In this document: positions 14,101 to 26,100 of the stretch, piece by piece
How positions within the stretch are numbered: position 1 is the stretch's first letter
Layout: each line of letters begins with the position of its first letter
Assembly: GCA_028564705.1 (NCBI GenBank)
Contig: JAPXFQ010001387.1
Location: 124,001 to 188,000 of the forward strand
DNA from: Apricaphanius iberus
Lineage: Eukaryota > Chordata > Actinopteri > Cyprinodontiformes > Aphaniidae
DNA: 64,000 bases
Direction: 5' to 3'
Notes under the pieces: model-generated
Databases searched by the model: none
What the model saw: only the letters and a program-made list of their open reading frames with translations
Told to the model about the DNA's origin: nothing
Position numbers and translations under genes: made by a program

Positions 14101-17100
14101 TTAGAGATACCAAGTGATGATGCTGAACTGTTTGATAGTTTAACAGTTGACGCCCTGTTAGTTTGATGTTTTGTTGTATCAGCTAGCTACCTTGTAAAAC
14201 CGTCAAGGATGGAACAGAACTAAGAAGCAGGGAGAGGAAGAGGAATGTTAGCCATCTCTTCATGCAAGGACTCTTTGCCTTGATTAAAACATAAGCAGCA
14301 AATTTAAATGAGGTGGATTAGCAGTGCTTGCCAACAATCATGACACCACTTGAACATGTAACTGTAAAATATAATCTCTGCTGCCTGGATTCTGAGCTTT
14401 TAAAATGTCAGGACATTCATGAGACGGTCGTACAGCAACATTCTTCAGTCAGAGACCTCTTCAGATTAGAGATGTACATTTTCAGAAGAGTCACTATTCA
14501 ATTAAATTCCATTTATAATGTCTTTGGGACGATGCAAAAGTGCAAATCATTTCAAATGGTTTGCATTCAAGACAGGATAGAAGATTATATAGAAACTTTG
14601 CTCCTTCAAAAATCAGTGACTTCTCTTCAGATGCTAACAAAATCTTTTAACACTGGAAAATGTGAATGATTAGCTAACATTTGGAAGATGGAACGTTTTT
14701 GTGCAAGGACACCACTTGATCTACCTATTCTGGTTTGATGCTCATGTTATATAAGGATAGAATATATGTCTCTGTTGGAAAACAAATCATATATTAATAA
14801 TCATTAGATTATGGTTTGCTGTTGCAGCGATGCAGAATCATTTATGCTTGCGTCACGATGCATCGATTATAAGATTAAATTGATCAGCTCTACTTCAGAT
14901 ATGCTGCAAGACTGCCTGCTAGCAAAAATCCTTCCTGCTGCCTCGTGTCACCATCCAACACGACTCTTTAAAGGATACTTGATATGAGTTACGACAACAA
15001 TAGTGAAACATTTCAAGAAGCCTGTCTCATTTTCCTTCCATTTCACAAATATATGTAATATATACGTATGATATATGGTGTTTATATGTTGGTGTATCAC
15101 ACAACATCCAAATAAAGAAGTCAACTGAAGCTATTGGTTGTAACCTGACATAAAGTTCAAGAGATATAAATAAAAGATACTGAGGCCTTGATCAACAAGA
15201 GACTAGATTTCTTCAGAGACTGTTAGCAGCCATCTTATTTCAATTTATTTACTTTATTCAATCCAGGATGAGACAGGTCAGATTGCAGAATAAGTCTCGT
15301 GGGTTGGTTCCAGCAAGAAGCAGATGGAAACAGTAAGGACCAGGAGGAAGGCAGAGGAAGAGCTATCATAGAGACAACAATAAACTGATTTTCTACCCCT
15401 TAATCCAATCAGTGTAGCTCAGTACATTACAGAGGCCTCTGGGGAAGCAGAGCAGCAGAGCAATAAGTAATAAAACAGGTTCTGTGAGTTTGAACCATGT
15501 CTCAGTTGTGCAGTTCTTTTCAATCAGAGAGTCATGCACCATTGAGGTGTGAAAAATATCTGACTTTGCTTCCCTCCAACCTCTCTTCCACACTACCTCA
15601 ACTCCCTAAAACTTTCCTGGTCACTGCTGTGTCTCACCTCTGCTCTATAACAACTGGGGCTCTTCATCTGCAATGCTTCTCTGCCTTTTATTGGTTTGGT
15701 TTATTTTTGTTGCTCCTTGCTGTTCTTTTCTATATTTTGTTTCTGCTTACATTCCTCTCATCCGTTTTCTCCCTGTTCTCATTTGTTCAATCCACTTATT
15801 AAATCCCTCCTTCTATATTTTCTACTCCTTTTATTTGACCTCCCACACTGGCCCTTTGCTCCCATGCCAGTGTCTGTGTGAGTTCTATGCCAACCACTGT
15901 GCCAGGATAGAAGCCCTGCGACGCCAGCTTGACCGGGAAGAGAAAGGGAGACAGGTAGAGCACACTGCCACTGCTGGAATGGGGTGGTACTGCAGTTGGG
16001 CTACACTTTATGGTTAATGATTTGTAAGAGTTCTACTGTTGATGGAAGGATGTCTCTAAGGTCATTTTTTTGTGTGTGTTTGAATTGGATCTCACCAGGC
16101 TACTAACCTGCAAGAACCAGAACCCTGAAACGCTTGATTTTCAATGATGGTTGAGATTAACCCAAGTAAACAGCACTAATATTCTTCACACTCAATTCTT
16201 TTGTTGTAAAAGCTTTTACAACTCCTCAGCAGAAACAGTATGACCCCTGAGGAGGAAGCATATGGAATGCCAAAATAATCCAAAAAAAACCTTATAGTGT
16301 CTACTTTATAAATAAAAGATGAATATATAATGCAACAATGAGATTGTGTAAAACACTGCATGCTTAAGGAAGTCTGCTCATTTGTTTAAAAATATTTTCA
16401 GTTTCCTTAAATGTTTTTTTAAATATAGAACACAATTCAGTTGCAATTTTTTTGATAATAGATATTTTTTGCCAATTTGATCTAATTTTAGATTTTTTTT
16501 AAGTTATTCACTTTTTAATATAACTGAAGTTAAATAAAAATGGCTGAAAAATAATCTAATAGGAAAAACTTTGCAATAATTTTTTTTAAATTAATAGATA
16601 CATTTAGAAATAACACTTTTTAACAGATTAAATTATAAGAAAATTTATCTCAATAAAAATGTACAGACAAATATTTTATGTAAATATATTACCACAAACA
16701 CTTTATAATTTATTATTTTAAATAAAAATGGCGAATACATATTCTAAATCTGGAAGGAAAAATGACTTTTATATTAATAAAAAAATAAAATACTTGGCTA
16801 TAAAACACTTTTAACTGATGAAGTTAAATAAAAATAGCCAAAAAAATCTATTAGGAAAAAAGATAACTGTTGAATAATTGTTTATATTAATTGACTAATT
16901 TTAAATTTTATTATAGTAATGAGCTTAAAATATTATGTACACTGAGCATTTTGGCGTTCCCTAGAAGCATGCCCCAGTTGTTACTAAAGGAATGCTTTAC
17001 ACTCAGTTTGCAGATTAAATCGGCTAATAAAGAAAATGTTAATAAAAAATACTCACCTAATGTTGCATATTTAGTATATCATGTGTAGAGATTTTCTAGG

Positions 17101-20100
17101 AATTAAAGTGTTTCCTTAAGTTTTATTTGATGTTTGCTGACATTCTTAGTTGGATGTGAGGAATGTGTCTTTTATAACCGAGCTAAACTCAGACAGTTTT
17201 ATGATTATTTAATGGAAGAAATATATATTCTTCTCAGAAGTTGAAATTATAACATAGTCTTTTTTATCCTGTTCAATTATTTATGTCAAGTTATTTCTTT
17301 AAATTTGCAGCGGTGGGTAGGGCAGCCAAAAATTGTACAGTAAGAAGCAAGTCAACATATGTTTACTCAAGTTAAAGAAAAAAGTAGCCATCCAAGAAAT
17401 AACTAAAAAGTAAAGTATTTGGTAAAAATGCTACTCATAACAAACTATTTATTATTTAAATAATGTCATTAATTAAACAAAAGTAAAACAGTTTGTGCAA
17501 ATTTAGTCATTTTAAAGAGTAAAAAATAAATAACATGAATGATCAAAATAACACAATTACAAAATTGGGCTTAATGAGTTTTCTAAATCAGTGTAAAGCT
17601 TATAAAACTACATGCTTACAGTAGGTAATGTACAGAACAAGGTAAAGTTCTTCCCATGAAAGAATATAGCAGCGACTCGCAAAAGATGGCCCCTGGGCTG
17701 ATCCGGCTGCATGCCACATATGTGTGGCCCTGAAGCCACAATTCTTTCACCATATCCACATTTCCATACAAAAGCAGCGCACTATTGTATGCGCTCCATT
17801 TAAATAACAAAAAAAACACGTGATGTCCAATTCAATTCACTTTTATTTATATAGGACCAATTCACAACAAATGTCATCTCAAGGCACTTTACAACAAAAG
17901 TCATTTCAATACAATTATACAAACATTCCAATCAGTAAAAAATGTGTCCTCTCTGTAAAATCAAACAGTAGACACTTTGAAGGTTGTTGTCTTCTGTTCG
18001 ATCTGCTAGAGCTTACGCACCGGGGTTTCTAAAGGTACAATATGTAGCACTGACATCTTGTGGTCAAATTGGAGTGCTGCGGTCAATAAAGAAAAACAAA
18101 GTATTAGTCACTCACCCCCTACCCTCTGTGAATTTCATGGTGATTTGCTAGTTACTGATTGGTCAGAGCATACATGATGAGAGTGAAGATGAGTTATACA
18201 CAGTAAGATAAGTAGATAAATACATTTCTCCACATCATCAAGTGGAGGATAATGTAAAAAGTAGCAAGATATTTTTAGAGAGACTATTTTACTGCTAGCA
18301 TTTTTAGCTCTGCGTTAGCCTTTAGCCTGGTCGGTGTCAGATTACAAATGGCGGTGCACTATTTAGTGTTGAAGACTTGGCAACCCTGTGGGCTCACGTG
18401 ATTGGCTCTGGAACTAGGAAATATGGAGATCATGGACTCGGGAGAAATATTGACTATTGAAACAATGACTACATCCTGTAGCAGCATTTTTAAAATAACA
18501 AAAACTTACAACCACCCATCCAGCTGAGAATGAAATCTGTTTCAATGTGACCTTCCTTCCAACATTGTTTGGAAATTAGACTGTTGTGTGATTAACTGGG
18601 ACGACTGTGGCTCAGGGGTAGGTTCGATACCAGCTTCCTCCAGTCACATGTCGATGTGCCCCTGGGCCCAAGGCACTTAACCCCAAGAACATCGTCCTAC
18701 CGAGCCATGTTGGCTGTCGGTGTATGAAAGTGAGTGTGAATGGGTGAATGTGGCTTCAATGTAAAGCGCTTTGAGTGGTCAGTACGACTAGAAAAGCGCT
18801 ATATAAGTTCAGTCCATTTACCATTTAATTTTCTTTAAAATTCTTACATATTGCAACTTTAGTTTTCTGCCAGCCTGTTAGCCATTCAGTGTCTATGGAG
18901 CGAAATGTTGTCCAGTGGCAGTCAGCAGCCAACATGTTGGTGCATCTCTTAGTTTTACTTACAATCACATGCTGAAACATGTTTTGAAGGCACATCATAT
19001 TCACAGATGTTCAAAAACATCTTTGATCTGCAGTATTTTGTTCATAGTTTTTTTTTTTTAATGCAGAACTGCTGCTGCTAACTGATGCTTCATTCTGAGA
19101 AAATTGACTTACAATCCTAAAAAGAACGGTGCCAAATTATTATTTTTTTGTTGTTGTTGGAATATGGGAAAAATAAATTAGCAGTCAATCATCAAAATCC
19201 TTATCATACTTTTTTTTTAAGAGACACTGGCTGGATAATTCTCTTCCAGTTTGATCATTGGAGGTATATTATCTGGCTGGAAATCTGAATGTAAAATTTT
19301 TATCAGACCTGTATACCCCAAAAACAACACAGTAATGTTTTTATTGAATTCCAGTTGCAAGTGCTCCCCTTTTTTTATTAGGGGTTTTATTAGGGTGTAA
19401 CTGTGCACGTATTTTCGGCTACAGCCCTGTGGGCTCAGTATGCACGTGTACCAAACAAATCCAGTGCTCTGCCTGAACACACGCAGAATATTTCTGTTTG
19501 AAATTCAGAGTGCAGTGCAACATTTCACTGTGCAACTTTAAAAAGTGAAACCAAAAACCCCCCATAAAGGACCAGCTATCTTTAAACTCTGATATTTGGG
19601 AACATAAATAGTTTCTCCTGCAGCTACATTTGAAAATAAACGATGGACTGAACTAGAACTTTTTTGGGGAACGCATAGCGATAAGGTCCATAACACGCTC
19701 TGCTCTGAACTGAATGAGTCACGTGAAACAATGAGAAGCTGAATGGAAAAATTAGCTGACGTCACCATGGCTACCAGTAGCATCCAATCAGCCTAAACTC
19801 CTGATTTTGGATGAAACGCAATTTGGTGGAACTGGTGGAATTTGGTTAATGTAAAGGGATTTTCCTGACAGCTGGCCTTGCTGTATTTCAGTATGGTTGG
19901 GAGACTAGGTTCTTCAAATATAAAAATGAATTCAAAGCAATTTAAGTATGTTCAAATATGGGCAAAGTTTTATGTGAACATTTCTGAACTTTAACAATGA
20001 CTATTTATATGTGGTTATATTCTTTTCTACTCTGGCTATGTCAGTTTTTACTATTTTGGTTATTTAAAAAAAAAAAGGAACTAAAAACAAAGGCATTCAG

Positions 20101-23100
20101 ATAAAAATGGTCTTCATATAATGCTGGTCAAAGCAACAAAAAAAAGAAGTCATTTGCAAATTTATATTTATTATCTTTATTAGAGTGTATCAAAAATATA
20201 ACTGACTGGTTTTATTTTATTGTTGGGTTTTTATTTTTTGTGTGTCATTACACTGCTAAGTTCTATCAACCAATTTTTTTACTGTGTTTCTGTATGGGAT
20301 TTTTGTTTTGAATGTCCTTCTCCAGCATTGGTTAATAAAAAAAGAAAAAAAAAAGATTAAATTATGCAGCTTGACTCGGAATAGTGTACTGCAGTTATTA
20401 GAAAATCTGACAGCGTTTTAGAAGTACACACATTTTTTTGACAATTTTCCCAGATGGGCTGTGCTGGGATTTTTACCAAATGGGTTAGAAAAGCTAACCC
20501 TCTTTGCAGCGCCATGACTCAGCCACATAATACGGTAGGAATTTTAGTCCAAGATTTAAGTGGGTCACTAAAACCTGGACTTTATATGTCTTTCTTACCA
20601 TTCATAATGTATTTCAAACAAGAAGTGAGGAGTCTATTTAACATGTTATCTCTCCCATGTATGTGTGTTGGAGTCTTTCATTTCTGTTCAACTTCGGTGA
20701 CAGATTGTGAGTAAGAAAAGGCTGGGAAAACAGGAGATTCAGGTTTAAGAGCACCATTGACAGGCAACTGAAGCAAGCAGATTCACACAGGGGTAAAAAA
20801 AAATGAAAAACTGAATTAAAAATATTTGTACAGTAATTGCAAAAATTACAACACAAAGAATGTGCAGTTATTCAAAAATAAAAATGGAATACTCCATAAA
20901 ATGTGCAACTGAGATTTTCAAAGTATTTACAAATTATGCATGTTTGTGCATCCAAAAACTGCCTATTTACAATTTTAAAAATAAACGGGGCGAACGAAAG
21001 AGCATACAAATAACAGCAGAAATTTTATTTAATATGGTCAAATAGTCCAAATAGCATCTTGGATGCGGTGGAGACATCTGGCGCAGTCTCTGGTTATTCG
21101 GTTACCCAGCAGTTCTTTTTTCTTCTTATACTAATCAAACATCAAATAACCTAATTCTCTCTTTATTCTTATTTCACAAATACTAAAAGTATACAAATAT
21201 GTTTGATCTAAAATAAAGTTTAGTCTGATTTGATGTCAAAAGTAAGAATTTTTTTTCTTCAAAAGTTTAAATGTCTGGTTTCAACTTTATATGCTTTCAG
21301 ATCCCACAACAAACATAATACTTTTTTCCTAGAATATCTCTTTTTAAGAAACTCTTTTTAAAAAGTACAAGTTTTCTATTCTGCTAAGGTTAGTAGCACA
21401 AAATAAAATAAACAGAGGTCCCAGTATCTGCTTATTTGCAGATGCTGGCTGATTAAACCTGCTTTTGTTACCATGCAATACCCTGCATTATTCATCAATA
21501 GTCATCCATGTTTGTGTGCGTACTCTGTATGCGTGTGTGTATCAGAACCAGGAGCAGGGACAACAGCAGGACATATTGTCAGCCGTCAGTTTGTCTGACG
21601 CGGCTAGCCTGCGTTCTAAAGGTCCATATAACAAGCCATCTATTCCTTTTTCTCATCACCGCTCTCTTTGTCTTCTGTTTGACCCATTTCTGTATTTCCT
21701 TTTTTCTTTTAATCTTTTTTTAAAATCTTTTGTCCCTTTCTCTCATATTCCGAAGTTTTGCTAATATCATCTCTGCTGCCTGGATGGTGAGCTGTTAGCA
21801 TGTCATGAGCGTTATGAAACTGTCCCACAGCTACTGTGTTCAGTCAGAGATTCTCTTCTTGAGATTGAGATTCGTTGCTACCAGAGATCCTTCGGACAGA
21901 TTGTTGGGGCATCCATTGTCAACACTGTTCACAGTGTACTTCGCTATGCTAGGCCTCACAGCACCGCAGTCCTTCCATAACGGACAAGAAGCTAGGAGAG
22001 GTGTGCTGGATAAAATAAAACCCCACAGATTTAATGGGAGCAAATGTCTGTCTGTGTCGTTCCTTTCGGGTGATCTGAACATTTCTGTTTCAGAGTTGCT
22101 TGTCTCTTCTCTTTTATACTGTTTTAGTGAAAGAGTGGTTTCTAATGGCACAGATGGTTGTCATTGGATACAAACACCCACCCATTTTCATCCCCCCTCA
22201 GTACACATCCTCTCTTTTAGCCTTCCTTTATTTATTTCCTCCTCCTAGCCCGTTCTGTCGACACAGAGCCCCTTTTGCAAGCTCCGCCCCTCTACCTTTG
22301 CCAGTGCATGGTGCTTTGGGTCTAATAGCAGCAAAACCCTGCTCCACTGACTTCCTCTTCAATTTACGCTTTTCTGTTAAATTAATAAATTAGTGAAACT
22401 GGTAAATTGAAGAACTGAAGATGTAAAAAGAAAAAACAAGCAAAAACCAGCTAGCCCATGCAAATGGCTTCTGATTATTTTTTTTTTATTTCTCTTCTGG
22501 CAGAGAAATCACAGAAAGTGGCCACAGATCACGTTTTGGTAGCGACATTTTTCTTTCCTAGGACTCCTATCCTGATAATTTAAAAAAGTCTCTTTTTGGG
22601 CAAAAGATCTCCCAGATTTTTTAAATATATAAATTACCAGCAATCAATCCAATTAGGACATATTTCAGTTTTTACAGTGATAATTGACCTGTCAGTCCGG
22701 TTAAGCCCCACCATCCGTAGTTACTGTTGCCAACTCAAGCGGTTGAATCTGTTTATAATGTGAGCAGTCAGTGGCAAAATGATTCATCCATCAACCATTT
22801 AAGCTGCTATACTATCTTTTGTTCTTCTTTTTTTAAACAAGCTACAGTGGGGAGAACAAGTATTTGATGCACTGCTGATTTTTGAAGTGTTCCCACTTAC
22901 AAAGCATGTAGAGGTCTGTAATTTGTACTCCCCTGGCCCTCGGGAAGGATGTTCTCCGCGGTCCGCATACTCCCCATGTTGCTGCTGGCCTACCGCGGGT
23001 TGAGGAAGGGGTCGAGAAACCCCATGACAGCGGAGAACTTCCAGCTACAGTTGGACCACTCCCCCTCTCCTTCCACCTCTACTTGCAGTAGGTGTCCCTG

Positions 23101-26100
23101 AGGCTAATCCACTTTTTTCTGCAGTAGTCATCTGAATAATCACGTTATTTAGTTAACGGAAAAGTCTTTGAACATCAGCGGGAAAATGGTAAATAGCGGG
23201 ACAGTAGGCGGGCTTGCTGCCTTTTGCGCAGGTTTGGTCAAAGCTTTCAAAAGTGAAATGAACTTACCAGTTTGCCCAATCTCCTCACTTATCTTCTTCC
23301 AAGCTAGGTCCTTTTTTATTCCTGTCTCTGTACAAATAACAACTGGTGTCGTATAGCTCCGGGTGGTCAATCAGTCTCTCCTCCATGTTGAATGAAGAAA
23401 GAATGGCTTTGGCTGGACCTGCCCCCTATGAACTGGGTCAGAGCGTCACGTTACCAAGCTCCTGATTGGTTGACGCGGCACAAATTGAAGCTGGAGTTCA
23501 GACATTTTCAACTTCAGCAGACTTTTTCATGCGCCGTACACGCCTCATTCGCACAAATCGTCCGCGCAGATAAGACAGAAAAGCGTTTTTGCCAAGCAAA
23601 TCTGCTTTTCACTTGAAGCGGGATCCCCTGCCGCGCTCCTCCATTGACATAACATGTAAACCTGACTCTCTGCTCTCTTAATTCGCTTTTGGTGTGTACG
23701 TACAGTTAGTTGCCCTAGCTGTGTGTTTTGGGTCATTGTCAAGCTGGAAGACCAGCCACAACCCTTCTTCAGTGCTCTTACTGAGGGAAGGTGATTGTTG
23801 GCTAAGATCACGCGATAAATGGCCCCATCCATCCTCCCCTCAACATGGTACAGTCGTCCCGTCCTCTTTGCAGAAAAGCATCCCCAAAGAATGATGTCTC
23901 TCTCCACCATGCTTTACAGTTTGGATGGTCTTCTTGGGGTTGTACTCATCCTTCTTCTTTCTCCAAACACAGCGAGTGGAGTTTAGACCATAAAGCTCCA
24001 CTTTTGTCTCATCAGACAACATGACTTTCTCCCATTCCTCCTCTGGATCATCCGTATGGTCATTGGTAAACTTCAGACAGGCCTTGACATGCGCTGGCTT
24101 GAGCAGGGGGACCTTGCATGCACTGCAGGATTTTAATCCATAACGATGGAGTGTGTTACTGATGGTTTACTTTGAGACTGTGGTGCCAGCTCTATTCAGG
24201 TCATTGACCAGGTCCTGCCGTCCACTGTGATTTTCTGTCTCTTTGTTTTAGATTCAGTCCCTTACAGTTGACGAGAACCTTTGATATAAATTTCTGACCT
24301 CTACACACCTTGTAAGCGAGAAAACTTCAACAATCAGCAGTGTATCAAATACTTGTTCCGCCCAATGTTTCTTAAAACCATAGACTGTATATAAAAGAAC
24401 AAACCCTCGTTGACGTCACCCATAGGTTTCTGAAGAGCAAAAATGAAGCCGACTAGGCAGTTCTCACCGCCCCCATCTTGTCCGCGGGTTAATGCTCCGC
24501 GCCGACATAGCTACAAGCTAGTCCGGAGCTAACTGAAGCTAACGTAGGCTGCAGCCGGTTTCAGCCAGAAGACCACGGTTAAGAGACTTTTGTCCCGTAC
24601 CCTAATGGGGTCTGGTCAATACGGCCTAATATGGTGTTATTTCCCCTACCATCGGTGGAGGTGAGGACATGGACGGGCTCATCTTAACAACACATCCAGC
24701 AAAAAGCAGTCACAAAGTCATCATGAAAACTCAGATCCTGTCAAAAAATAAAACTCACCTCACATCTCCGACATCCATTAGTTCATGCCTCCAGCTGTGT
24801 TCCTCATACCGGTACTGATCTAATCAGCGATCATCCAGTCTGTCTAGAGTCCAACTCTGTAATCTTCCAGCCTGATCTAGCCGTCTCCCAATCTGGATGC
24901 CGCGTCTTCTCTGTCCTGCCGACTTTGCTGCTCTGCTGTTACCCGACCGGTTGCCAGCTCCAACTCGCATGTAGAAAGAGATTAAAGCTCCGACCATAAC
25001 AGCATTCCTCACGGCCACCTGACAGAACCCCCCCACAGCTGGTAAGGCATCAGCCGGTATAAAGCCACCCCCCAAAGCAGAAACTTCTTGGACGGTAATG
25101 TAATCAACACCACAGCAAGCCGTCTTTGTCCAATAATTGCAGTTTAACATCCAAAAGCGAATAAAAACTGCAGAGGCAACTGATAGTGGAGTTCAGAAAC
25201 ACCAAATGAGTGAAGTCTTTACGTTAGTCCCAGACTGTGAAGAGCTTCCTGCAAGCACAGGGGGACAGCAGTCTAAAGAGCAAGCTATTAGCTACAGTTA
25301 GCCACCAGCGCTAGCCTAGTTGGACTTGTCTATCAAAAGGACACACCCCTAATTATTCATAATTTCAATAATTGGATTTGGACCGCGCTGTGCGATTGGC
25401 TGAGGCTTTCAGACAAATGCTGTAGAAACTTTTTTTTTCTTTTTTTATATCCACAAAATATTTATAGCCATGCTGTCTTGAAAAGTTGTTAAGACGCATG
25501 AAGAATTGTTTCAAGCTAACTGGTTTTGGAAATTCAATATATCAGCTTTAATGTTTTCGAGGAGCCTTCAGAAAGTTTGGTCTTATGGTCTGGAGAGGTA
25601 CAGAAGCAATTTAAAACGGAAATTATATGAAAATAAACTGAAATTAGATGCACAGATCTTCAGATATCAGAACAGGGGGGAGAAGCCCAATCTAGTATCA
25701 ATGTGTTCACTTTTGAAGGTGGCCCAGGAACATCGTTGAACCATTTTTGTTTCTTTAAACACAAATGCAGCTCAGGGAAACAAAAGCGTCACTAGCCGGT
25801 TAGCTTCTCCATCTAGCAAAACAGTGAGAATGTCAGTCTGTTTGTTTCCAGAAAACTGGTTGTTGAATGCTGTTCGTTTGCGTTCCTGGGGGCGGGGCTT
25901 AGTCAGATGGTGAAAACGCTCAACCAAAGGCATTGTAAGAAAGCCCTCCCACTCTCCATTAAGTCCCATTGCAACAAAATTTGGTTGCAGTTCCACCAGA
26001 GTTCCACTTGGGGCGATCTCCATCAATGGGAGTCTATGGAGCTAGACAGCTAAATTTGTCTCTTTCACCCCATTGCCATTGAGATCTAAGATTTGATTGT

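Larger units (their letters stand above)
11409..15870 (+). other. Start of the long itsn1 intron
   Basis: It contains a hAT MITE (11640-11975), a Tc1-like 5' end fragment (about 12750-12950) and a Harbinger-type MITE (13643-14100). 14110-15600 shows nothing I recognise. 15600-15870 is pyrimidine-rich and leads to the candidate exon at 15871. Confidence 0.7.

Noticed and set aside
15393..15860. Hydrophobic Leu/Phe-rich frames resembling membrane segments
   Set aside because: They are translations of the pyrimidine-rich tract before 15871.
25506..25739. A 77-codon open frame on the + strand
   Set aside because: No recognisable domain, no splice signals in a matching phase, in repeat-rich intron.
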